From Galdieria partita (taxonomy: Eukaryota; Rhodophyta; Bangiophyceae; Galdieriales; Galdieriaceae): a stretch of 64,000 nucleotides of DNA. The stretch is from assembly GCA_025991245.1 (NCBI GenBank), contig BQMJ01000004.1, positions 186,001 through 250,000 of the forward strand, written 5' to 3'. The position numbers and the translations under genes were made by a program. A model generated the notes under the pieces. It did no database searches. It was not told the DNA's origin and saw only the letters and a program-made list of their open reading frames with translations. Below are positions 23,301-32,856 of this stretch, piece by piece. Position 1 is the first letter of the stretch, and each line of letters opens with the position of its first letter.

Positions 23301-25079
23301 TTAAGAAGGAACAACTTTGTTTTATGGATGTCAAATAGAGCTATTCCTGACCTGGGTGGTCACGAGTCTGAAGTATTTGCGACAATTTGTTCATTGGTGT
23401 AGTCTTTGCTTAACAATGGATATAGGACAGACTCCATGACTTGTTAGAGCTTCGAGAAGCAAGTGTTGACGAAAAGGAATTTCTGCTTCCTGGACTTTAT
23501 GAAAACATATGTGTTGAATTCGAGTTACAGAATATCGCTCTCTGTACTATCCTTTCACAACAAGTATTATCAGAATTGGAAGGTTCTGAGATTCCTTTTG
23601 TTACAGATTCTTATCGAAATTTTGATAATGAACTTGATTCTTCTCCAAATGAAGAGGCCGTTGGCTACGAGAAAATTCTTCCTGTCTTCTCCGTGCTGCG
23701 TCAAATGCTATTGCGACTCTTTTCTGATGTGAATAAGAGCACAATATTGGAAACTCTTCAGAGTCATCTGCTTCGTTGGATTCTTAAGGAAACGAGTTTA
23801 TTGTATGAACCTTTGCTTGTCAGTTTTGTTCAACGTCAAATGCACAAGGTATGTCTTTTCAAGATACATTTTCAAGCAAAACTCACAATTTGTGGCCAAG
23901 GTTCTTGTAATTCTGGTCAATTCATTGAAGCAACTGGGTGCCATTGTTCCACTAGCAACACATAACAGGATGATTATAGCAACGAAACGTTGTCATACCA
24001 TGGATGCCATGCGATATTGTGGTTTCTTAGCCAATACAATTCGTGAAAACCAGCTTTTCTACCATTTACGCTTTTCACCCGTTCTTTTTATTCATCGATG
24101 TCTCATTTTAGTAGATTCCTTCAACTATTGTAGTATACCAGTGGTTGAAGAGAAGCAAATTTTGCGAGGAGATGAATCATTAAAGGAAGCTGCAAAGTCC
24201 GAAAGACCAGCTTCTCGCATGTTGTGGGATTTAGCTGTTCATTTCACTTCAGATTTGACTTTTCAGTGGAATAGAATTTTAGAACAGTTAGTAGAATGTT
24301 TGTACAATGGCTTACTGGTTTGTGTGGACTCCACGGAAGAAAAGAAGAACAGCAACATACCACTTGCTTCATTTGTTTCAAATTTGAGGCAAGAGTTGTA
24401 CAATATGGTGAATGATTCAGCAGACTCCTATCACATGACCGGAGTACCCTCTCATCCTGGAAGACTTGCTGAATCCTACCAGCCGATTGTATTGTAAGTT
24501 ATCTCTGATAGTCCTCCGGAACTTCTGTTAAAAATTTCCAGGTTTGTTTCTAGTCTAACTCGTATTCTATCCATTTGTCCTTCTCTTTCCGAAGAAAGTA
24601 ATTCCATGAAACGAGATCTCTGCTTGCTACTAGGAATAAGTGAATTTTCGGAAGAAGCGAACAATTGGAACCTTTCTCACGTTTTGAAACTGACAGATAT
24701 TTTTTGCAGTACGTGTGGAACCGTTGTTCTCCTGGACTTGACGAGAGATCCAAAACTGACGAATAGAAGAAGCCTAAATCGAATACAGTGTGTTCACTGT
24801 GGTTCTCTCATTCCTTTATTTCAAATAGAACGCAAACTAGTGAAACGAGTTGAAAACTGGTTGTTACTTTACCAAATACAAGACTGGAAGATTGCCGGTA
24901 CCCGTTACTTGAAACGCGGTAGACTACGATACATACGTGATATTGCTCAAGTTTATGAAACAAGTATCTCAGCAACCGCAATCATTCCAGAGATCAAACT
25001 TATTTATCAAGTGGCTAATTGGTATCAATTGCATTTCGTTATACAAGTAACTCAGTGGATTATGAGTGGTATCGAGTAA
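17367..25079 (+). CDS. POLE: DNA polymerase epsilon catalytic subunit (24 exons, ~2,189 aa)
   Basis: Leading-strand replicative polymerase. Twenty-three introns of 44-55 nt leave an uninterrupted frame of 2,190 codons. The N-terminus includes GSKVGWLFN. The proofreading exonuclease has all three motifs: AFDIETTK (~257), [11 protein letters not shown] (~344) and YSVSDAV (~440). Polymerase motifs follow: DVGAMYPN (A, ~606), [10 protein letters not shown] (B, ~783) and ELDTDGIW (C, ~832). A PCNA-binding PIP box, QSRVGDFF, lies at ~1,151. The C-terminal half is the inactive-polymerase region. A zinc site CSTC...CVHC occurs near 2,066, but the second cysteine cluster (CysB) has no cysteines. Intron 17522-17576 is GC-AG. 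The ATG at 17367 gives a two-codon first exon. The stop is 3 bp from the convergent cyclophilin stop. Confidence 0.97.
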
Positions 25080-25082
25080 GAA

Positions 25083-26185
25083 TCACTGGGAGTTGCTGAT
25101 ATTATTACTTGCTGCAAAACGAGGTAAAGCATCCATTCCTGATTCCATTTCAGCTTCGGAAACATAACGAAAGCTGCCTCTTCCCCTTCTTTGCACATTC
25201 GGTTTCTTAGGTGAAGGCTGCGTCTCCTTATGCCTTCGATGTGGAGAATAAGAACGCCTCGAACTATTTCGTTGAGAACTTGGAGACACAGAAGGACTCG
25301 AGTTTCCTCGTTCACGACGATTTCGTCTACCTTTATCTCCACTGGAGCCTCGTCTACTTGAACGCCTGCGATGCCTTTCATTCTCCTCTGAAGTCGACTC
25401 TAACTTTCCATTTTCACTCGCTGAGTCGGAGGCTGAGCTGCTTGAACGCTTTCTTCTTCTTCGTCTTTCTCTACTTTCCTCCTTTTCTCCTTGTGTATGC
25501 TTTTCTTGTTCCATCTTTTGTTTACTATTTGGAAGTTGTTCACTTCGTTTAGGTTTACCCAGTTCACCACAGCCTACAATAGTGACTGGTCTCAGAGGTC
25601 TAAAAAATAAAGAATGTATGGACAACTCGTAAAACGAAAACCGCAATCCTACCTATCTTGATCTACTGTTTCCATCTTTTCTAGCCAACGAAGAACTTGT
25701 AGTCCTTCTTCTATACAACCAAATACTACGTGTTTCCCATCCAACTGAGGTGCGGGATTCAACAAAATATAGAATTGTGACTGATTACCTACAGAAGAGT
25801 TGTTTATCTTGCAACTCTTTCTTATTAAGATCTTACTATTCGGTCCATTGCTAACCATCGATAATAGGCCTGCCCTCACATGCTTCAGTGCAAACTTTTC
25901 ATCTTCAAACGTGGCTCCATAAATAGACACGCCCCCAGTGCCATCGTCGTTCTCAATGTCACCACATTGAACCGCAAACCCCGGAATTATCTTTAGTATT
26001 TTCGTATTTTTGTACCATAACCGAACACCATTGGCGTCGTAGCCCCGTTCCCCGGTGCAAAGTGCACGAAAGTTTTCGACAGTCTTTGGCACGAGATCAG
26101 CAAAAAGTTGAAATACCATCGTTTTCGGTTTTTCTTGTTCCAAGGCAACATCCAAGTAGACTCTTGGGTTGGAATGGGTAGTCAT
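25083..26185 (-). CDS. SR-type cyclophilin: peptidyl-prolyl isomerase domain plus RS-rich tail (333 aa)
   Basis: Three exons: 26185-25837, 25788-25653 and 25599-25083, with introns of 48 and 53 nt. Residues ~5-175 are a cyclophilin fold (FADLVPKTVENFRALCTGE, IIPGFAVQCGD, GTGGVSIYGATFEDE, LLSMVSNGPNSNQSQFYI, LDGKHVVFG). The tail is rich in Arg-Ser and Arg-Glu pairs, as in the CypG/SR-cyclophilins that bind splicing factors in nuclear speckles. The active-site HR before IIPGF in CypA is LK here, so the catalytic Arg55 is replaced by Lys, and the drug-contact Trp is Gln (APQLDGKH). Activity may be low; a binding or scaffold role is possible. The intron-rich genome makes a splicing role sensible. 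Confidence 0.9.
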
Positions 26186-26319
26186 CAGCGCTGTCAAATA
26201 TATAGAAAAATATCCAAATTCACCTCTCAACCAACAACAGCACTCCTCAACCCAGTGCAGTCGTCAGCCAACCAACCAATCATTTCCATTTTGTGATTTC
26301 CTTATTGGGGGTAGTAGAA
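26186..26319. promoter_or_regulatory. 134-bp divergent promoter interval (SR-cyclophilin / D2HGDH-like)
   Basis: The two genes start at 26185 (-) and 26320 (+). The interval must hold both core promoters unless there are unseen leader exons. No distinct motif recognised. Confidence 0.4.
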
Positions 26320-27891
26320 ATGGCGCTCGGTTGGAAACGACTTGTAAAGACCAACAACTTTGGATATCACTTTGTTCATCAGTTTAGAGCTGTTTCACAA
26401 ATATCTTACACTCGTCCTTCAAAGAATGCCTCATTCTCAAAGCTCTCTTCCGAAGATATTTCTTATTTGAAAAGAGTGGTCACGCCCCGTGGAGTGGTGG
26501 AAGAGAAAGAGGCTTTGGAACCTTTCAATACTGACTGGATTGGAAAGTATAAAGGAAATAGTTCAATAGTGTTGAAGCCAAGCTCTACTGATCAGGTTTC
26601 AAAGGTAAGTAGGATTGTTTTTCTTGTCATGTTGTCACTCTGTTTGCTGGAATAGATTTTACAATATTGTTATGAAAAAAAGCTTCCAATCGTTCCACAA
26701 GGAGGTAATACTGGCCTTGTAGGCGGTAGTGTTCCAGTGTTTGATGAGATCATTCTCAATCTTGGAAATATGAACCGTATAAGGGACTTTGATAACAAAA
26801 GCGGAATAGTAACCTGTGAAGCAGGTGTGGTTTTGGAAAGCCTCAGTAACTTTGTAAGCGAGCAAGGATACACTTTTCCGTTGGATTTAGGTGCCAAGGG
26901 AAGTTGTCAAATTGGTGGCAACTTGGCAACCAACGCAGGAGGCACTCGTTTTCTTCGTTATGGTTCGTTGCACGGTAGCACGTTGGGCTTAGAGGTTGTC
27001 TTATCCAATGGGAAAGTATTGAATATGTTATCAAGTTTAAGAAAAGATAATACTGGTTATCATTTACCACATCTTTTCATTGGTTCAGAAGGGACTCTCG
27101 GTATTATCACTGCAGCTTCCATATGTTGTCCTAAGAAATGTCGTTCGGTACATACAGCGTTGTTAGGTGTGGATAGCTTTGACAAGGTAACCGAATTGTT
27201 GGTGAGATGTAAAGATGAAGTGGGCGAAATTCTCTCTGCTTTTGAGTTTATGGATCGAAACGCTGTGGAATTGGCTACAAAACTATTGTCACACGTGAGA
27301 GATCCCTTTTCTGAGAGTTTTCCTTTTTACGTGCTCATAGAGACGTCGGGTAGCAACGAACATCATGACATGGAAAAATTAGAAAAGTTTCTGGAATATT
27401 GTTACTCTGGAGATTTAATTAGTGATGCGGTTTTAGCACAAGATCAATCTCAGATGAACCAACTTTGGACTTTGAGGGAAAGCATGCCAGAAGCAGTGAA
27501 TCGTTCAGGAAAGCACATATTCAAATACGATTTGTCCATCCCTTTGGAACATTTTTACACTTTGGTAACTGAAATGAGGTCCAGATTGGTAGAATATCCG
27601 TGCCATGTGGTTAGTTGGGGTCATATAGGTGATTGCAACTTGCATTTGAATATATCGAGTTCAGAATCCAATGAATCTCTATCCAAATTAATCGAGCCTT
27701 ATGTCTATGAATGGACTTGTTCACATGGCGGTAGCATCAGTGCCGAACATGGAGTAGGTAGAGTGAAATCGAAATATTTGCCCATGTCGAAAGATATGGA
27801 AGCCATCGAATGGATGAAGCAATTGAAACAGCTCTTCGACCCTGTTGGGATATTGAATCCTTACAAGATTTTTTCTCAAAGGGAAGAATGA
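26320..27891 (+). CDS. FAD-linked D-2-hydroxyglutarate/D-lactate dehydrogenase, probably mitochondrial (506 aa)
   Basis: Two exons, 26320-26604 and 26656-27891, with a 51-nt intron. An FAD-binding PCMH domain (KLPIVPQGGNTGLVGGSVPV, GNLATNAGGTRFLRYGSLHG, GSEGTLGIITAA) is followed by the FAD-oxidase C-terminal domain with VSWGHIGDCNLHLNI and ISAEHGVGRVKSKYL. These signatures fit D-2-hydroxyglutarate dehydrogenase, which oxidises D-2-hydroxyglutarate to 2-oxoglutarate and passes electrons to ETF; D-lactate dehydrogenase is the main alternative. The first ~35 residues are basic and Ser-rich, like a mitochondrial presequence. The stop codon is 5 bp from that of the convergent LisH gene. Confidence 0.92.
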
Positions 27892-27896
27892 GTTAC

Positions 27897-28447
27897 TTAT
27901 TGAATCCAAGAGTGGCTTCTACGAATATGGCTATTGTAGTGACAGCTTTCTTGTCGATGCAGCCAGTCTTCGATGACTTGTTCTAAACAACAGTTATTGT
28001 TGTTATTATTTTGAAAAGACTCGGATAAGGAGAGGATTCTTCTTAAAGCAAAAATGGCAGCCTCATCTTCGTGTAGCATTGCTTCTAATACAAGTATCTC
28101 CCTGTTCTGACGACACGACTCTTTTGTTGTCTTCAGTTGTTCGATAATTTCATCGCGAAATACACTTTCAGTATAATAAAACTTTCGATGATGAAGAAAC
28201 TCCAAAACGGTTGCCAAACTTAACATTGTATTCTTGTTCCATGGTTGCAAACCGTCTGTTGATGTATCTTTCAAGAGTTCCTGAATAGAATTCATTTAAG
28301 ATATATATTTCAAACTAGACACTCTACCTCTTTGAACATCAAAGAAAATAGAACCTTTGTTTCTATTTGTTTCTTTATCTTTTGGATGAGTCCTTGTTGG
28401 TCTATGTCGTTTAAAATAGCTTGGACTATATCCTTACGGTTCATCAT
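27897..28447 (-). CDS. LisH-containing FOP/FOR20/TON1-like protein (167 aa)
   Basis: Two exons, 28447-28328 and 28280-27897, with a 47-nt intron. The spliced N-terminus reads RKDIVQAILNDIDQQGLI, then KIKKQIETKVLFSLM, then SLATVLEFLHHRKFYYTESV. This order (helix, IKxxIxxxV, then a LisH-like EFL...T.SVF segment) is the pattern of the FOP, FOR20/FOPNL and plant TON1 family, which acts at centrosomes, basal bodies and cortical microtubule arrays. The C-terminal third is unlike any family member I recall and has an Asn run (NNNNNN). The assignment rests on pattern, not on an alignment score. It is divergent from the WD40 gene, 57 bp away. Confidence 0.6.
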
Positions 28448-28504
28448 GATGAAAAGGAAAAGGACACGACATTTCTTCTGATAGAGAGTGTGTGTGGGAT
28501 TCCC
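28448..28504. promoter_or_regulatory. 57-bp divergent interval between LisH gene and WD40 gene
   Basis: The start codons face away from each other at 28447 (-) and 28505 (+). A shared promoter is the simplest reading. No motif recognised. Confidence 0.4.
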
Positions 28505-30030
28505 ATGAGGGTACAAACCGATATACAGTCTTTCTTTACAACACAAGACTCGACAACTACTCAGTCCAATGACAACCGCACACAAACTCGTGGTACAAAA
28601 ATATCTTACCATACTTGCCGCAATCTGGTGGACGGTTTGCATCGACAACGCCAGTTGCAGCTTTCCAAGTGGCAACTAACCAAACAAGTACAAAAAGTAA
28701 CCAAACATCGATTCATAGATTACATCGCTGCTGAAGATCACTCCAATCACCACGTTTCAAGTATCGAATTGGATGCCCAAGACGCCATCTTTGCTCTATC
28801 TTACTGCGAAGGGCACATTGAAATTCACGAGTTTCTTCCGTTTCTGTTGCAGCATTCAAGTCGCAATGACGGTGTTGAAAGCCAATCAACTCTAAGAACA
28901 TCGAGTAAAAACCACCACACTGCTGATACTTTACGATTGAGACTACACACGCGGCAACGAAAACATGCCGTATCTAAATTTTCACCTGTAGCTCATAACT
29001 TGTTAGCTTGTGGTTTTCGAAACTGCCATACTGCGTGGTTATTTGATCTAGAAAGATGTTCGGAAACAGAACCAACACAAGTGCTCGGAAAAAACGAAAA
29101 CCTTGCAGTTGGTTGCCAAAACATGTGCTTTGGGAACGATAATAACGCTTCATATCTTGCTTGTGCCTGCAATGACGGTTTGGGAAGATTATATGATACG
29201 AGAAGTAGACAAGCTTCCAGTGCTTGCATGGTGCTCAGGGGTCGACCTGCTCAACAACATCTAGCAAGTGCGATATTATTGGATGACCATTTTGTGTATA
29301 TGGGATATCACTCTGGTGAAATGGCAAAGTTTGACCTCCGAATGACGGAATCTGCGTATGCAACTCCTTTGCATTTTTGGAATCATGAAAACCTCATGTA
29401 CGAAAACAAGGAGATACTCGGAAAAATTTCGAATAATTTTCATTCAGCTATCGATGACATTTTCAAGGATCCATTTTTTCCATCGTGTGTAATTGCAAAG
29501 AATCGTGATGGATTGGTGATGGGCATAGATACACAACGAAACAAGGTGGCTTTCCTCCAAGACAATCCAACAAGTACTGTAACGGCTTTACCTACTACAG
29601 GAAAATCTAAAAGACCAAGGATTTACGGTATTGAGGAGAATGTATTTAATCAAGATAATTTTTTCACACAAAATCTAATCGAATTACAAGAGGATGATAG
29701 ACTGTTTTCGTTGGCGTTACGTGTCAAAAGAGCTCATCGCCTGCAGTGTTTTCCTATTTTTGACCGAACAAGTGCGAATATTATCTTTCCGGATCCGTTT
29801 TCGTCCAATGTGAGGGTTGTAGACATCATTGAGTGCTTGAAAAAAGGTAGTCACTGTTCCGCCAGAAAAATACCTATTGAAGTCAACAGTCTACCCTGTG
29901 CAGTAGCAATTCACAAGCCCACGAAGCATGTATTGGTTGGTCTCTTGAATGGAAAGACAGTGGTAAGTCAATGAAACTAATGCTCTTTAAAGAAAATTGA
30001 CATTTCAATTTTGAGGTGCTCGAATTGTAG
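28505..30030 (+). CDS. WD40-repeat protein of unknown function (490 aa)
   Basis: Two exons: 28505-29962, then a 53-nt intron (29963-30015) and a five-codon last exon giving the ending GKTVVLEL. I recognise WD-like blades by pattern (NLLACGFRNCHTAWLFDLER, YLACACNDGLGRLYDTRSRQ, YMGYHSGEMAKFDLR, SCVIAKNRDGLVMGIDTQRN, HVLVGLLNGKTVVLEL), so the fold is probably a beta-propeller scaffold. The frame is open upstream to a TTG at 28421 that would overlap the divergent LisH gene; the ATG at 28505 avoids this. No specific subfamily is evident. Confidence 0.75.
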
Positions 30031-31234
30031 TATTATCCCCTACTTCTTCAAAGTAGTAGTACAATCGTTCATGAAAATCAAGCTAACTAAAGAAAATCAT
30101 TCATAATCTATTGAATTTTTTCATAATTGTTAATGTAACTAAAGTTTAAAAAAATTAAAATTCATTTTAACATGAGTTGGCAATAGTTTTTTGTTTCTTA
30201 AAAATAATTAATAATTTAACAAAATGTATTAATTTAATTGTACAGATTATTGTTCTATGTGCCAGTGATTTGGATTACTTAAAAGGTTTTTTGTCTTTTT
30301 AATTTTGTCAGAAATTTGCGATTCTTATCTCATCTATAAAAAACTCTTCACAGTCCTAGGCTAATTTGCTGAGTTTTTTTTATGTCATTGCAGTTTTCCG
30401 CTCCGAAGCAGTATCATATCTCAGCGTTCCGGTATTAAATGATCGATCGGAAACATAAACTTACGTAGCTATCATTTTTTTGTTAGTTCTCACGCAAAAT
30501 TTATTTGAATGTGGCTCACCAATAATATATGAGACTACGGGATGGAAAGTCATTTATGAATAACGACAGGCTGCAAAGAAAACTCGTCGAAATTTATGTT
30601 TATTTAAATTTTTCAAGTTGATGGTCGACACATTTTGTTTAGTTGAACTTGCTTGCTAACCATAAACGCAAAAGTTGCACTTTCAGGTCTGTGTAAAAAT
30701 CGAGGAGTTCGCACAAGTCGACTAGATAGTCAAGTTTACTCGTCACTGATAGCCTGTGAGTATAGTTTTTAGATTCAACAACTATTGAAAGATCCCCTGC
30801 ACGAAGACTATAACAGATTTCTCAATATCTCTTACGAGCAAACACGGTCGCAAGCTTGAAACGACCCTTTCAGACTTGATCGCTTAGAAACTTAAACTTC
30901 TCTCCCATTTTTGTCGCTCGTTCCAAAAGTTTCTTACTTGCTCGGTTATTTATATATTTCGTCACAGTCTATTCAACAATAAGAAATGTAACACTTGTAC
31001 AAGTGTTCTGCCTACTTTATCCAATTGTGAAAACGACGACGAACCACCAGCTAACTTCTTCTTCTTTCTCTCTATGGACAAGAAAGGAAAACTTAGTCTT
31101 CAATTTCATACTAAAATTCCATACCACGGCATTTTGAGGCTTTTTTAGTTTTCTTCGACAACGCGCTTTGATTGTTCTTCTTCAATAAACCTTGCACCAT
31201 TGACGACGATGATAATTTCTGATGATCCTTCTTG
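30031..31234. other. 1.2-kb AT-rich region without a gene
   Basis: This is the longest gene-free stretch of the window. It is markedly AT-rich at 30050-30330, with A- and T-runs, and has no open frame worth annotating. The only symmetry seen is a short inverted repeat TTCCG/CGGAA around 30430-30453 enclosing GATCGATC. No tRNA, snRNA or known ncRNA signature was found. It separates the tandem WD40 and sugar-kinase genes and presumably holds the kinase promoter. Confidence 0.5.
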
Positions 31235-32507
31235 ATGGTTTTCTTTTCAAAATGCCGAGGTTGGACGACTCTTTTCCTGGAAGCAAGGAGAAGTTACATA
31301 CTTTTGCGGAAATTTCGAAGATTTAGTGTTGTTAATACTTCAAGGAAACCAGGTTTGGTGGTAGGTTGTGGTAGCAATGTTGTGGATCTTTTTGTCTACG
31401 TGAGCCAATTGCCCATGCGTTCAGGCAAGGTTATTTTATCTCACAATATTGATTTGAAAACAGAATCACCAACTTATACCTCGTCGAATATCTTTGTTGG
31501 TGGTGTAACTTTAAATCACTTATCTTGGGCTTCTCGCTTTGGTGTTCCTTGTGGCCTTTTGGCAGCACAAGGAACTGATGCCCATGGCCAGTTAATACGA
31601 GGTGCTTGCAAGCATCTTGAGATATGTACAGATAATGTAATTGTTTCTTCGCTGTATAAATCTTCTTCAAGCATTGTATTCTATGATTCAAAGGGAGAAC
31701 GTTTTATCCTCATGATGCCTGGGGCTACCAGTTTAATGGATGCTGATTTTATGAAAGAGCATTTCAGTTCAAGTTTGGACAAGGCTTGCTTTTTCACCAC
31801 GGAAATTTCACAGGTTGTATATTATTAGTACCCTTATTTCATTACTTCATGTGGTTTAGGTACCATTATCTGGTGTCTTGTATTTGCTGAAGCTTGCCTC
31901 AGAGAAGGGAATTCCTAGTGTACTCGATGTGGATGTCTCATTAACTGCTGCTTGTCAACGTGGCAATCCTGCAGCTCTTGGAAGTGAGTCGGAGTTCATG
32001 GAATGTTTGAATATTGCTTCCGTCGTGAAGTTTTCTCTTTCAGAATCCGAGAGTCTTTTTCGATATTTGTTCCCTTCATCACCTTGTACTTTAGAAAATA
32101 GAGATTTTGCTGTGAAGTTTTCTCTTTCATTGTTGAGACGTTTGAATTCAGCAAAGTTGGTCATTGTAACCATGGGTAGTCAGGGCTCTATATTGACGAG
32201 TAACTCTGGTTCAGTTTTTGTTCCAGTCCTGAAAGATAAACCTATTGTAGATACTACTGGAGCTGGTGATGCATATCTTGGAGGAATTATTGGAGGTCTT
32301 TACCACTTGGGATTTCCAAAAAGTGAATCAAGTCTCCTCTCTCTCGGACGAGTTGCATCCCGTTGTGCGTCACTTTGCTGTAGCGTAGTTGGTGGACTTG
32401 CTTCTATGGAAGTAGATTTAAGGAGGTTTTTGGTTGATTTAGAAAAACGCAACAGTGAAGAAGACATTGTGTTGCCAGAGATGGATCTCAAACCAGAAGC
32501 TTTTTAG
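31235..32507 (+). CDS. pfkB-family carbohydrate/nucleoside kinase (408 aa)
   Basis: Two exons, 31235-31813 and 31860-32507, with a 46-nt intron. Ribokinase-fold enzyme transferring phosphate from ATP to a sugar or nucleoside. Family marks are GCGSNVVDLFVYVSQLP near the N-terminus, the GG-containing IFVGGVTLNHLSWASRFG, and the C-terminal signature DTTGAGDAYLGGIIGGL with the catalytic-base Asp and anion hole. The first ~40 residues are basic and aromatic (ILLRKFRRFSVVNTSRK), probably an organelle presequence. The substrate cannot be told from sequence; ribokinase, fructokinase and pseudouridine kinase are alternatives. The first ATG of the frame is used. Confidence 0.88.
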
Positions 32508-32856
32508 ACTCGAAATAAACGTTTACGTTATTATCCCTCGTTTGTTTCCAACGACATATATAGTCGATAGTTTTTTATTGGGTAGCTTGGACTGGCTAGC
32601 TTCTTATAAACTTCCTCAACGGTTCCTATATTCTTTTAGTGTCTTCCTGGAGGAACGTTTTGTTTGTCTTGTCTTACTTTTCAAGTTGCGACTTGAGTTG
32701 ATCAGGTGCACTGGCATAGAGATATAGGAACAAAACAAAGAAGAGTACATAACTTGCATACAATACCAACTGAACAAACTGAGCGTCTTCCATTCTCCAA
32801 ACCCTAATTTGGGAAATGGCTCAGAAGAGTTTGTGTTGTAAGATGTTTCTTTAACT
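32508..32856. other. 349-bp intergenic region before TOR
   Basis: AT-rich with short chance frames only. It holds the 3' end of the sugar-kinase gene and the TOR promoter; no motif recognised. Confidence 0.45.

Noticed and set aside
30427-30458. Inverted repeat with GATCGATC as a transposon end or ncRNA hairpin
   Set aside because: The arms are only five bases, with no target-site duplication or partner repeat; kept only as a note within the gene-desert finding.
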